A stretch of 64,000 bases of DNA from Nitrogeniibacter aestuarii (GTDB taxonomy: Bacteria; Pseudomonadota; Gammaproteobacteria; Burkholderiales; Rhodocyclaceae), in the NCBI RefSeq assembly GCF_017309585.1, contig NZ_CP071321.1, forward strand, positions 1,240,001 through 1,304,000, written 5' to 3'. Shown piece by piece: positions 28,181 through 36,625 of the stretch; position 1 is the stretch's first letter; every line of letters begins with the position of its first letter. The notes under the pieces are model-generated. The model worked only from the letters and a program-made list of their open reading frames with translations. It was not told the origin of the DNA and searched no databases. A program made the position numbers and the translations under genes.

Positions 28181-28689
28181 AGCGCGCGGCGCTGTGGGCG
28201 TTCATGTGCTGCGCCGCGCTGGCCCTGCCGGCGCATGGCCGCGTGCCCCTGCCGGCAGCGCTGGCCGCGTCTGCCAGTTGGCAGTTGCAGGGGGCCGGCG
28301 AGATGAGTTTTCTGGGTTGGCGCATTTACGAGGCGGCCCTGTGGCGGCTGCCCGCCGGTGGGGAGCGCGAGGTGCTGGCGATTCGCTACAACACCGACAT
28401 CAGCTGCAAGCAACTGGTCGAGAGCACCCTCGATGAGATGCGTCGCATCGGCATCGATCAGCCGGAACGCTGGACCGTTCAGCTACAGAAGGCGTTTCCT
28501 GACGTGGACGAAGGCGACACCCTGTTCGCCGAGCGTCATGCGGGCGGCGTGCGCTTCTTCAATCGGACGGGCCTGATCCATGCGGTGGATGACCCTGCGT
28601 TCGCGCCGGCCTTTTTCGGCATCTGGCTGCACCCCAAGACCCGCGAGCCGCAACTGCGCGCAGCCTTGCTGGGCGAGGCGCGCCAGTGA
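28177..28689 (+). CDS. Chalcone-isomerase-like periplasmic protein
   Basis: The 170-aa protein starts at a GTG overlapping the methyltransferase stop (GTGA). It has a signal peptide (KRAALWAFMCCAALALPAHG). The mature part has SFLGWRIYEAALW, VLAIRYNTDISCKQLVEST and a C-terminal FFGIWLHPKTREPQLRAALLG, the bacterial chalcone-isomerase-like pattern. Fold relatives bind fatty acids, fitting a lipid operon. Catalytic residues of plant chalcone isomerase are not expected in this family. Activity is unproven. Confidence 0.82.
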   Translation: MKRAALWAFMCCAALALPAHGRVPLPAALAASASWQLQGAGEMSFLGWRIYEAALWRLPAGGEREVLAIRYNTDISCKQLVESTLDEMRRIGIDQPERWTVQLQKAFPDVDEGDTLFAERHAGGVRFFNRTGLIHAVDDPAFAPAFFGIWLHPKTREPQLRAALLGEARQ

Positions 28690-29954
28690 GTCAGGCCCGT
28701 GCGCTGTCCATGCCACAGATCGTGTTTTACGGCGCGCTCGGGCTGCCACTGGCCTTCGCGGCGCTACCGATCTACGTGCACGTGCCCAAACTGTATGCCG
28801 ATGATCTGGGCCTGTCGCTGACCGTGGTGGGGGCGATCCTGCTGGGCGCGCGGGTGGTGGATGCGGTCACCGATCCACTGTTCGGGTGGCTGGGCGACCA
28901 TGTGGCCTCGCGCCTGCGCTGGATAGTGCTGGCCCTGCCACTGCTGGCCGTCGGGATGTTCGGCCTGCTCTCGCCGCCGGGCGATGCCGGGCCGCTGTGG
29001 TTGCTGTGCTTGCTGGTGCTGGCCTGCGCGGGCTACTCGATGGCCAGTGTGAACTATCACGCCTGGGGCGCCGAGATGGCGGGCGGGCCCGGCGAGCGCA
29101 CGCGTGTGATGGCCAGTCGCGAGGGCTTCGGCCTGGTCGGGGTGGTGATGGCGGCGGCCTTGCCCGGCTTTCTGGCGGACGACATCGCACCGGGGCTGCA
29201 GCGATTGGCGTGGGGGTTCATTCCCCTGCTGGGCATCGCGGCGCTCATTACGCTCTGGGGCGCACCGCAGGCGGGGGCGTCGGCGCCCGCGCGGGAACGC
29301 CCGTGGGTTGCCTTGCGGCGGGCCTTGGCGCGTCCGGCATTCGTGCGCCTGCTGATCCTGTTCGGGCTGGGCGGTATTGCGGCGTCGATACCGGCGAGCA
29401 CGGTGCTGTTCTTCGTGGAAGACGTGATCGGACGTCCCGACGCCTCCGGCCCGTTGTTGGCGGTGTATTTCGTGGCGGGGGCCGCGGGGCTGCCGGTGTG
29501 GGTGAAGCTGTCGGACCGGTTGGGCAAGGTGGGGGCGTGGATGGTCGCCATGATCGTGGCGATTGTCGCCTTCGTTTGGGCGGCCATGCTGGGGCCGGGT
29601 GACCTCATGGCCTTCGGCGTGATCTGCGCCTTGTCGGGTCTGGCGCTGGGCGCCGATCTGGCGCTTCCGCCGGCCATTCTGGCGGACCAGCTGGGTGAGC
29701 GCGGCGGTGCTGGAGAGGGCGCCGGTGCGGGATCGAGTTTCGGCTGGTGGAATCTGGTCGCCAAGGCCTCGCTGGCGCTGGCGGCAGGGCTCGCGCTGCC
29801 GCTGCTCGATCTGTTCGGCTACACCCCGGGGCGTGACGGCGAGGCAGGGCGGCTGGCGCTCGCCCTTGTCTATGCGGCGCTGCCGGTGCTGCTCAAACTG
29901 TTCGCACTGGGTCTGACCTGGCACTGGCGCCATCAATTGGGAGCGAAATCATGA
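28686..29954 (+). CDS. MFS transporter, GPH (melibiose-type) family
   Basis: The 422-aa protein has about twelve hydrophobic helices. The early block ALPIYVHVPKLYADDLGLSL followed by GARVVDAVTDPLFGWLGDH is the GPH cation:sugar symporter signature, though here in a lipid-related operon. The start is GTG at 28686 overlapping the previous stop. Transported compound unknown; export or flipping of a lipid-linked or polar product is as plausible as sugar uptake. It overlaps the DUF3833 gene by ATGA. Confidence 0.88.
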   Translation: MSQARALSMPQIVFYGALGLPLAFAALPIYVHVPKLYADDLGLSLTVVGAILLGARVVDAVTDPLFGWLGDHVASRLRWIVLALPLLAVGMFGLLSPPGDAGPLWLLCLLVLACAGYSMASVNYHAWGAEMAGGPGERTRVMASREGFGLVGVVMAAALPGFLADDIAPGLQRLAWGFIPLLGIAALITLWGAPQAGASAPARERPWVALRRALARPAFVRLLILFGLGGIAASIPASTVLFFVEDVIGRPDASGPLLAVYFVAGAAGLPVWVKLSDRLGKVGAWMVAMIVAIVAFVWAAMLGPGDLMAFGVICALSGLALGADLALPPAILADQLGERGGAGEGAGAGSSFGWWNLVAKASLALAAGLALPLLDLFGYTPGRDGEAGRLALALVYAALPVLLKLFALGLTWHWRHQLGAKS

Positions 29955-30487
29955 CGAAATGGATCTGCGCGGTGCTCGGCGTGCTGGGCATCAGTGGCTG
30001 CAGCACCACCATTGAGGATTATCGAGACACCACGCCACCGCTGGTGCTGGAGGACTACTTCAAGGGTACGCTTGACGCCTGGGGCATGTTCCAGGATCGC
30101 AGTGGCAAGGTGATCAAGCGCTTTCACGTGGTGATCGATGCCAAATGGGAGGGGCCTGTCGGCACGCTCGATGAGCGATTCACCTACGATGATGGCTCTA
30201 CCCAGCGGCGGGTGTGGACGCTCACTGCCCATGGCGATGGTCGCTACACCGGCACGGCCGGTGATGTGGTGGGCGTGGCCGAGGGCCAGGCGCGTGGGAA
30301 TGCGTTCCGGTGGAAGTACGTGATGGCCCTGCCGGTGGACGGCAAGGTGTACCACGTGGACTTCGATGACTGGATGTATCTCGTCGACGACAAGGTGATG
30401 CTCAATCGCTCGGAGATGAGCAAGTTCGGTTTCCATCTTGGCGAAGTCACTTTGAGCTTCACCCGTCGGAGCGAGGCATCGCCATGA
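29951..30487 (+). CDS. DUF3833 lipoprotein
   Basis: The 178-aa protein begins with a lipoprotein signal whose lipobox is LGISGC, so the mature N-terminal Cys is residue 17. The body (LEDYFKGTLDAWGMFQDRSGKVIKRFHVVI, then GTLDERFTYDDGSTQRRVW) fits DUF3833, a family of predicted lipoproteins with a beta-barrel, lipocalin-like pattern. It sits in the lipid operon between the transporter and the SDR, overlapping both by 4 bases. An envelope lipid-carrying role is an inference. Confidence 0.86.
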   Translation: MTKWICAVLGVLGISGCSTTIEDYRDTTPPLVLEDYFKGTLDAWGMFQDRSGKVIKRFHVVIDAKWEGPVGTLDERFTYDDGSTQRRVWTLTAHGDGRYTGTAGDVVGVAEGQARGNAFRWKYVMALPVDGKVYHVDFDDWMYLVDDKVMLNRSEMSKFGFHLGEVTLSFTRRSEASP

Positions 30488-31257
30488 GTCTGAATCGCAA
30501 ACGATCGGACTGGCACGGCCAGCGCGTCTGGCTCATCGGCGCATCGAGCGGCATCGGTGAGGCGCTTGCCCGGGCGCTGGCGGATGCGGGGGCGGAACTC
30601 GCCCTCAGTGCGCGCAGCAAGGACAAGCTTGAGGCCGTGGCCGGGTCGCTGGGTGGCGCCCTGGTTGTGCCCTTCGACGTTACCGAGCCCCATGGCTATG
30701 CAGACGCCTGGGCACGCATTGGCAAGCGCTGGGATCGTTGTGATCTGGTCGTGTTTCTGGCGGGCGCCTACAAGCCCACCCGGGCGTGGGAGCTAACTGA
30801 CGAGGAGATCACCAGGACGGTCGAGACCAATCTGGTGGCGACCATGCGCGGCGTCGCCACCGTGTTGCCGGACTTTCTGGGCCGGGGTGGGGGCGGTGTT
30901 GCGCTGGTGGCCAGTGTTGCGGGGTACGGGGGCTTGCCTCAGGCGTGCACCTATGGTCCGACCAAGGCGGCCCTCATCAATTTCGCCGAAACGCTGTACA
31001 TGGATGTCAGGGAAAAGGGCGTCGATGTGTACCTGGTCAACCCCGGTTTCGTGGAAACCCCGCTGACTGCCGACAATGACTTCGAGATGCCCGCATTGAT
31101 GCGGCCTGAAGAGGCGGCCCAAGCCATCCTCGAGGGCATGGCCCGCGGGCGTTTCGAGATCCATTTCCCGAAGCGCTTCTCGCGCGTGCTCAAGCTGCTT
31201 CAGTGGCTTCCGCGCGGGGCGTACTTCAAGCTGATCAAGAAGGTGACTGGCTTATGA
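30484..31257 (+). CDS. Short-chain dehydrogenase/reductase
   Basis: The 257-aa protein has the SDR coenzyme loop GASSGIGEA (residues 19-27 region), the NAD(P) Asp-containing VVPFDVTE, and the active-site Tyr-x3-Lys as YGPTK, with Ser in VASVAG. The C-terminal ARGRFEIHFPKRFSR block is common in SDRs of the same cluster. Substrate unknown; a keto-acyl or lipid alcohol would fit the neighbours. It overlaps the NTF2-like gene by ATGA. Confidence 0.88.
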   Translation: MSLNRKRSDWHGQRVWLIGASSGIGEALARALADAGAELALSARSKDKLEAVAGSLGGALVVPFDVTEPHGYADAWARIGKRWDRCDLVVFLAGAYKPTRAWELTDEEITRTVETNLVATMRGVATVLPDFLGRGGGGVALVASVAGYGGLPQACTYGPTKAALINFAETLYMDVREKGVDVYLVNPGFVETPLTADNDFEMPALMRPEEAAQAILEGMARGRFEIHFPKRFSRVLKLLQWLPRGAYFKLIKKVTGL

Positions 31258-31679
31258 CCACTGCACGGCCCATCGATGCCCTGGCCCGCTTCTACGAGTC
31301 GCTCACGGCGGACAAGTTGTCGAGCATCACCGCCTTCTATGCGGCCGACGCCCGGTTCAAGGACCCATTCAACGACGTGGTGGGCGTCGCGCACATCGAG
31401 CGCATCTTCGAGCACATGTTCGTGCAGGTCGAATCCCCGCACTTCGAAGTGACCCGGTGTTTCGACGATGGTGATGCCGGGGTTCTGCTGTGGACGATGC
31501 ACTGGGGCGAGGCGGGCAGCGGTGGGTGCATCGAGGGCGCATCGCGCGTTTCGTTTGATGACAATGGCAAGGTTGTCGATCATCGCGATTACTGGGACCC
31601 GGCTGAAAGCCTGTATGAAAAGGTGCCGATCCTCGGCGCCGTGATGCGTCGCATTAAACGTCGGCTCGCCACCGACTGA
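31254..31679 (+). CDS. NTF2-like/SnoaL-type protein, last gene of the operon
   Basis: The 141-aa protein has the cone-shaped NTF2-like pattern: LARFYESLTADKLSSITAFYAADARFKDPFN, then a long strand region EVTRCFDDGD and RVSFDDNGKVVDHRDYWD. Members act as small isomerases, hydratases or binding proteins. It overlaps the SDR stop (ATGA) and closes the operon; only a weak 6-bp stem (31688-31705) follows. Confidence 0.84.
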   Translation: MTTARPIDALARFYESLTADKLSSITAFYAADARFKDPFNDVVGVAHIERIFEHMFVQVESPHFEVTRCFDDGDAGVLLWTMHWGEAGSGGCIEGASRVSFDDNGKVVDHRDYWDPAESLYEKVPILGAVMRRIKRRLATD

Positions 31680-31780
31680 TTCGATCACCCGCCATCCGAG
31701 GCGGGCACGCTGACCGCATGCGGCGCCCGAGTCGGCGCGCTTGCTGGATCCTATGCGGCCAAAGCGATTGAGGCAGAAAA

Positions 31781-31799
31781 CGTTACGGTAAATGTAACG
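31781..31799. promoter_or_regulatory. Inverted repeat CGTTAC-N7-GTAACG
   Basis: Two 6-bp arms separated by 7 bp lie 50 bp before the FNR-like site. The length and spacing suit a dimeric repressor or activator site. No matching regulator is known to me. Confidence 0.45.
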
Positions 31800-31850
31800 C
31801 TCCTTGCGGCAGGGTGTTTTTTTGCCTATGCGATTTTGCGCTGCAACATA

Positions 31851-31864
31851 TTGATTTAAATCAA
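31851..31864. promoter_or_regulatory. FNR/Anr-type box upstream of coxBA
   Basis: TTGATTTAAATCAA is an exact match to TTGAT-N4-ATCAA, the FNR/Anr consensus. It lies about 219 bp before the coxB start on the approach to the oxidase cluster. Repression of a low-affinity oxidase under oxygen limitation is a common arrangement; the position relative to the promoter is not determined. Confidence 0.75.
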
Positions 31865-32082
31865 AAAAAGCCTTGCGACCCTGAAAATGGGTGTGGCACT
31901 ATGCCGCAGAGGTTCCGGCCGCGCCAAACCACTAGATATAGCGGGTTCCGGGCCCTAGGGAGTTCGCGACTGGCGCATTGTCACGACCGGATTGTCCACG
32001 CCCCAAGGAGATGCAGTAGCGGAGCGTAGGCTCGATGGTTGTGTTCTTTTGCGTCCCTCAAAGACCAGGATGGGGGTTGCAC

Positions 32083-33213
32083 ATGAGCTTGTTTGCTCGA
32101 ACTGCAGTAACCACGGGGCTCGCATCGCTCAGCGCGTCTGCGCTGGCCGTGGAGAAGAACGGCGTCAATCTGCAGACGCCGGTCACCGAAGTGGCTTCAC
32201 AGATCTACAACATGCACACGCTGATGCTGATCATCTGTCTGGTGATCTTCATCGGGGTTTTCGGTGTCATGTTCTGGTCAGTGTTCAAGCACCGCAAGTC
32301 CAAAGGGGCGGTGGCTGCACACTTTCACGAAAACACCACTGTCGAGATCGTGTGGACCGTGGTGCCCGTGCTGATCCTGCTTGGCATGGCCTATCCGGCC
32401 ACCAAGACGGTGATCTCCATGAAGGATACGTCGAACCCCGACATCACCATCAAGGCCACCGGTTATCAGTGGAAATGGGGTTACGACTACATCAAGGGCG
32501 AGGGCGAAGGAATCCGCCTGATCTCGAATCTGTCGACCTCTCAGGAAGCCATCAATGGCAATGCCGAGAAGGGTGACAGCTACCTGCTCGAAGTCGATGA
32601 GCCGCTGGTCGTGCCGGTGGGCAAGAAGATCCGTATTCTGACCACGGCCAATGACGTGATCCACGCCTGGTGGGTGCCCGCCTTCGGGGTCAAGCAGGAT
32701 GCGATTCCGGGCTTCATTCGCGATACCTGGTTCCGTGCCGAGAAAGAAGGCATCTACCGTGGCAACTGTGCCGAACTGTGCGGCAAGGACCACGGCTTCA
32801 TGCCGATCGAAGTGCATGTGGTCTCGGATGCTGATTACACCGCCTGGGTGAAGACGCATGCCGAAAAGGCCGAGGCCGCTGCCGAGGGCAACGCCAAGGT
32901 CTGGGACAAGGGTGATCTGGTCGCCACAGGCGAGAAGGTGTTCAACGCCAATTGTGCGGCGTGCCACCAGGCGGATGGCAAGGGCTTGCCCCCGGCCTTC
33001 CCGGCGCTGGATGGTTCGGCAGTGGTCAATGGGCCGGTGGGCGAGCAACTCAATACCGTGATGCACGGTCGCCCCGGAACGGCCATGGCCGCCTTCGGCA
33101 ACATGCTCGACGACGCCCAACTGGCCGCCGTCATCACCTACACGCGTAACGCCTGGGGCAACACTGCGGGCGATGTGATTCAGCCGGCCGATGTTGCGGC
33201 CGCGCGCAACTGA
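32083..33213 (+). CDS. coxB: Cytochrome c oxidase subunit II with fused cytochrome c domain
   Basis: This 376-aa protein has a signal peptide, two transmembrane helices (about 40-65 and 83-105), and the cupredoxin domain with CuA ligands His in HAWWVPAFGVK, then CAELCGKDHGFM (two Cys, His, Met). A C-terminal class I cytochrome c domain with the CAACH haem site and the downstream Met follows, so it is caa3-type. The start at 32083 gives a good signal peptide; the in-frame ATG at 32035 would add a non-signal 16-residue stretch. It is first in the oxidase operon. Confidence 0.94.
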   Translation: MSLFARTAVTTGLASLSASALAVEKNGVNLQTPVTEVASQIYNMHTLMLIICLVIFIGVFGVMFWSVFKHRKSKGAVAAHFHENTTVEIVWTVVPVLILLGMAYPATKTVISMKDTSNPDITIKATGYQWKWGYDYIKGEGEGIRLISNLSTSQEAINGNAEKGDSYLLEVDEPLVVPVGKKIRILTTANDVIHAWWVPAFGVKQDAIPGFIRDTWFRAEKEGIYRGNCAELCGKDHGFMPIEVHVVSDADYTAWVKTHAEKAEAAAEGNAKVWDKGDLVATGEKVFNANCAACHQADGKGLPPAFPALDGSAVVNGPVGEQLNTVMHGRPGTAMAAFGNMLDDAQLAAVITYTRNAWGNTAGDVIQPADVAAARN

Positions 33214-33234
33214 TCGCCCAAGGAGGACAACAGA

Positions 33235-34818
33235 ATGTCTGCTGTGACCCCCGACCACGTCCATGATGATCACCACCACCACGGCCCCACCGGGTTGATG
33301 CGCTGGATCACCACGACGAACCATAAGGACATCGGCACGATGTACCTGATTTTCAGCTTCATCATGTTCCTCTCCGGGGGTGTGATGGCGCTGACAATCC
33401 GTGCCGAGCTGTTCCAGCCGGGCCTGCAGATCGTGCAGCCCGAATTCTTCAACCAGCTCACCACCATGCATGGCCTGGTGATGGTGTTCGGCGCGATCAT
33501 GCCGGCCTTTGTGGGCTTTGCGAACTGGATGTTGCCGCTCATGATCGGCGCCTCCGACATGGCCTTTGCGCGCATGAACAACTGGAGCTTCTGGCTGCTG
33601 CCCCCGGCGGCGCTGCTGCTCATCGGTTCCTTCTTCGTGCCGGGCGGTGCCACTGCCGCGGGCTGGACGCTGTATGCCCCGCTGTCGGTGCAGATGGGCA
33701 TGGGCATGGACCTGACCATCTTCGCGGTCCATATCATGGGTATCAGTTCCATCATGGGCGCCATCAATATCGTGGTGACCATCCTGAACATGCGCGCACC
33801 GGGCATGACGCTCATGAAGATGCCGCTGTTCTGCTGGACCTGGCTGATCACCGCCTACCTGCTCATTGCCGTGATGCCGGTGCTGGCCGGGGCGGTGACC
33901 ATGATCCTGACGGATCGTCACTTCGGCACGGCGTTCTTCAATGCCGCCGGTGGTGGTGACCCGGTGCTGTATCAGCACGTGTTCTGGTTCTTCGGTCACC
34001 CGGAGGTCTACATCATGATTCTGCCGGCCTTCGGCATCGTGAGTCAGATCATCCCGACCTTTGCCCGCAAGCCGCTGTTTGGCTACGCCTCGATGGTGTA
34101 CGCCACGGCGTCCATCGCGATCCTGTCCTTCGTGGTCTGGGCGCACCACATGTTCACCACCGGCATGCCGGCAGCCACGCAGCTGTTCTTCATGTACGCG
34201 ACCATGCTGATCGCCGTGCCCACGGGCGTGAAGGTGTTCAACTGGGTGGCCACCATGTGGCGCGGTTCCATGACCTTCGAAACCCCCATGCTGTGGGCCA
34301 CGGGCTTCATCTTCGTGTTCACCATGGGCGGCTTCACCGGCCTGATCTGCGCGATCGCACCGATCGACATCCAGGTGCAGGACACGTACTACGTGGTGGC
34401 GCACTTCCACTATGTGCTGGTGGCCGGCTCGCTGTTCGCGCTGTTTGCCGGGGCGTACTACTGGCTGCCGAAATGGACCGGCCATATGTACTCGGAGACG
34501 CTCGGCAAGATCCACTTCTGGTCGTCGATCATCTTCTTCAACATCACCTTCTTCCCGATGCACTTCCTGGGGCTGGCCGGCATGCCGCGCCGGATTCCGG
34601 ACTATGCATTGCAATTCACAGACTTCAACGCGATTGCATCCGTCGGCGCTTTCGGCTTCGGCCTGACCCAGCTGCTGTTTATCGTGGTAGTGGTCAAGTG
34701 CGTGCGCGGCGGCAAGAAGGCATCGGCCCAGGTCTGGGAAGACGCCGAGGGGCTGGAGTGGACCGTGCCGTCGCCGGCACCGCACCACACCTTCGAAACC
34801 CCGCCGGTCGTGAAGTAA
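33235..34818 (+). CDS. coxA: Cytochrome c oxidase subunit I
   Basis: The 527-aa haem-copper oxidase has twelve helices. The haem a ligand motif TTMHGLVMVFG, the CuB and Tyr ligands in WFFGHPEVYI, HHMF, and the HFHYVL haem a3/a ligand pair are intact. A natural His-rich N-terminus (HVHDDHHHHG) precedes the first helix. Strong AAGGAGG site upstream. It pumps protons while reducing oxygen to water. Confidence 0.97.
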   Translation: MSAVTPDHVHDDHHHHGPTGLMRWITTTNHKDIGTMYLIFSFIMFLSGGVMALTIRAELFQPGLQIVQPEFFNQLTTMHGLVMVFGAIMPAFVGFANWMLPLMIGASDMAFARMNNWSFWLLPPAALLLIGSFFVPGGATAAGWTLYAPLSVQMGMGMDLTIFAVHIMGISSIMGAINIVVTILNMRAPGMTLMKMPLFCWTWLITAYLLIAVMPVLAGAVTMILTDRHFGTAFFNAAGGGDPVLYQHVFWFFGHPEVYIMILPAFGIVSQIIPTFARKPLFGYASMVYATASIAILSFVVWAHHMFTTGMPAATQLFFMYATMLIAVPTGVKVFNWVATMWRGSMTFETPMLWATGFIFVFTMGGFTGLICAIAPIDIQVQDTYYVVAHFHYVLVAGSLFALFAGAYYWLPKWTGHMYSETLGKIHFWSSIIFFNITFFPMHFLGLAGMPRRIPDYALQFTDFNAIASVGAFGFGLTQLLFIVVVVKCVRGGKKASAQVWEDAEGLEWTVPSPAPHHTFETPPVVK

Positions 34819-34839
34819 TAGGGTAAAGGAGCGAGCACG

Positions 34840-34944
34840 ATGACCAATCGCCAGGGAAATCGCAGAACCGGACTGATCCTGCTGTCCATCGTGCTCGTCT
34901 TCTTCGTGGGCATCATGGTCAAGACAGCACTGCTGGGCCGATGA
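34840..34944 (+). CDS. Cytochrome oxidase small assembly protein (34 aa)
   Basis: A 34-codon gene begins at ATG 34840 with AAAGGAG upstream and stops within an ATGA overlap with ctaG. The peptide has a basic start (TNRQGNRRTG), one transmembrane helix (about 12-30) and a short basic tail. Small single-helix proteins at this position between coxA and ctaG are known in betaproteobacterial cox operons. It is too short for most gene callers. Confidence 0.8.
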   Translation: MTNRQGNRRTGLILLSIVLVFFVGIMVKTALLGR

Positions 34945-35495
34945 GCGATCCCGCCAACGAAAACAAACGCCTGATGCTCCGACTGGGCATTGCCGCCGTG
35001 GCGATGTTCGGCTTCGGGTTTGCATTGGTGCCGTTCTACGAAGCGATCTGCCAGGTCACCGGGCTGCGCAACATCCTGCAGCCCGATGAGGTGGTCAATA
35101 CACAGGTTGATCGCAATCGTTCGCTGGTGGTCGAGTTCGACTCCAACGTGCACGACATGGCCTGGACCTTCCGTCCCGTGCAGGGCTCGGTGGAGATTCA
35201 TCCCGGCGAGCTGGTGACCGTCGAATACGAAGTCACCAACACCAAGGATGAGGCGGTCACCGGCCAGGCCGTGCCCAGTTACGGCCCCCAGATTGCCGGG
35301 AACTACTTCAAGAAGATCAACTGCTTCTGCTTCGAACGCCAGACGCTCAAGGCGGGTGAGAAGCGGGTCATGCCGGTGGTCTTCGTGGTGGATCCCTCAC
35401 TGCCTGAAGATGTGCACACGATCACTCTGTCGTACACCTTCTTCGAGATCGCGGGCACCCGCGCGGAGAAGCCGGCACCGGGTGACAGGAGTTGA
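34941..35495 (+). CDS. ctaG: Cytochrome c oxidase assembly protein CtaG/Cox11
   Basis: The 184-aa membrane-anchored protein has one N-terminal helix and a periplasmic domain with the copper motif CFCFERQ. FRPVQGSVEIHPGE and VVDPSLPEDVHTITLSYTFFE complete the Cox11 signature. It delivers copper to the CuB site of CoxA. ATGA overlap with the preceding 34-aa gene. Confidence 0.94.
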   Translation: MSDPANENKRLMLRLGIAAVAMFGFGFALVPFYEAICQVTGLRNILQPDEVVNTQVDRNRSLVVEFDSNVHDMAWTFRPVQGSVEIHPGELVTVEYEVTNTKDEAVTGQAVPSYGPQIAGNYFKKINCFCFERQTLKAGEKRVMPVVFVVDPSLPEDVHTITLSYTFFEIAGTRAEKPAPGDRS

Positions 35496-35496
35496 T

Positions 35497-35700
35497 ATGA
35501 CCGAGCCAGTCAGGCGCGCAAGCTTTTTCGCCACCATGCGGGCGGTGATGTGGTCGTTTCTGGGCGTGCGCAAGAAGCGCGCGTATCAGGAGGATGCTGC
35601 GTCGCTCAACCCTGTGGCAGTGATTGTGGCGGGGGTGCTGGCGGGCGTGATTTTCGTGTTGAGTATCGTCGCATTCGTACGCTTCGTGGTCGGCGCCTGA
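35497..35700 (+). CDS. DUF2970 small membrane protein
   Basis: The 67-aa protein contains WSFLGVRKKRAYQED and LNPVAVIVAGVLAGVIFVLSIV, the DUF2970 signature, ending in a single membrane helix. It starts one base after ctaG's stop, with AGGAG upstream. It is part of the cox operon; function unknown but probably oxidase-related by context. Confidence 0.85.
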   Translation: MTEPVRRASFFATMRAVMWSFLGVRKKRAYQEDAASLNPVAVIVAGVLAGVIFVLSIVAFVRFVVGA

Positions 35701-35755
35701 CCACCGAGCGGGAAATGAAACTTTCGTTTTGGCATCAAGCCGGGAGAGCATCCCT

Positions 35756-36607
35756 ATGAGTCAAGCCGTCGAGAAGTACTTCGTACCGGAACCTTCCAAG
35801 TTCCCCATCTTTGGTTCCTTTGCCCTGCTGTGCATCGGGGCGGGTGCCGTCATGTGGCTGAACAAGGTGGGCCCGGGCCAGCTGGTGTTCTTCCTCGGTC
35901 TGGCCACCCTGATCTACATGTTGTTCGGCTGGTTCGGGCAGGTGATCAAGGAATCCGAAAGCGGCCAGTACGGCAAGAACGTGGATGCGTCGTTCCGCTG
36001 GAGCATGGGCTGGTTCATCTTCTCCGAAGTGATGTTCTTCGCCGCCTTCTTCGGCGTGCTTTTCTACGTGCGGGTCATTTCGGTGCCATCGCTGTCTTCG
36101 GGCGATAACGAAGCCTTGCTGTGGCAGGGTTTCCAGTCGGCCTGGCCAACCGCCGGGCCGAACGCAGTCGAAAGCTTCTCGCCCATGGGTGCATGGGGTA
36201 TCCCGGCGATCAACACGCTCATTCTGCTGACCTCGGGCGCGACGCTGACCTGGGCCCATTGGGGGCTGATGAAAGGTAATCGCGGCCAGTTGATTTCGGG
36301 CCTGGCCATCACCGTGATCCTCGGCGCGATCTTCATGTGCTTTCAGGTCTATGAGTACATGCATGCTTACAGCGAGATGAACCTGAAGCTGACCACCGGC
36401 ATCTACGGTTCCACGTTCTTCATGCTCACCGGTTTTCACGGGATGCATGTCACGATCGGCGCCATCATGCTGCTGGTCATGATGTTCCGCGCGATGAAGG
36501 GGCACTTTACAAAGGAACACCACTTCGCCTTTGAAGCGGCCGCGTGGTACTGGCACTTCGTGGATGTGGTGTGGCTCTTCCTCTTCGTGGTGGTCTACTG
36601 GCTGTAA
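35756..36607 (+). CDS. coxC: Cytochrome c oxidase subunit III
   Basis: The 283-aa protein has seven hydrophobic helices. The family motifs RWSMGWFIFSEVMFFAAFFGVLFYVR, GFHGMHVTIG and AAWYWHFVDVVWLFLFVVVYWL are intact, including the conserved Glu of helix III. GGGAGAG precedes the ATG at 35756; an upstream codon at 35729 adds nine residues without a site. It stabilises the CoxA active site. Confidence 0.95.
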   Translation: MSQAVEKYFVPEPSKFPIFGSFALLCIGAGAVMWLNKVGPGQLVFFLGLATLIYMLFGWFGQVIKESESGQYGKNVDASFRWSMGWFIFSEVMFFAAFFGVLFYVRVISVPSLSSGDNEALLWQGFQSAWPTAGPNAVESFSPMGAWGIPAINTLILLTSGATLTWAHWGLMKGNRGQLISGLAITVILGAIFMCFQVYEYMHAYSEMNLKLTTGIYGSTFFMLTGFHGMHVTIGAIMLLVMMFRAMKGHFTKEHHFAFEAAAWYWHFVDVVWLFLFVVVYWL

Positions 36608-36625
36608 CTCACCGCAAGGAATGAA

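Larger units (their letters stand above)
31680..32082. other. 403-bp intergenic region before the cox cluster
   Basis: No gene is visible. It holds a weak hairpin at 31688-31705 (CCCGCC/GGCGGG), an inverted repeat at 31781-31799, a T-rich stretch, the FNR-like palindrome at 31851-31864 and a long leader of about 220 bp to coxB. A Shine-Dalgarno-like AAGGAG at 32005-32010 is followed directly by an ATG-CAG-TAG that cannot be a gene. Confidence 0.6.

Noticed and set aside
28686..29954. Sugar symporter of a catabolic operon
   Set aside because: The family resemblance is real, but no sugar genes are near and the gene is coupled to lipid-type genes.
32005..32019. Leader peptide after a perfect Shine-Dalgarno sequence
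   Set aside because: The ATG directly touches AAGGAG and the frame stops after two codons.
31814..32029. 71-codon frame in the gap before coxB
   Set aside because: It includes the FNR-like palindrome, is Cys- and Arg-rich without pattern, and lacks a ribosome site.
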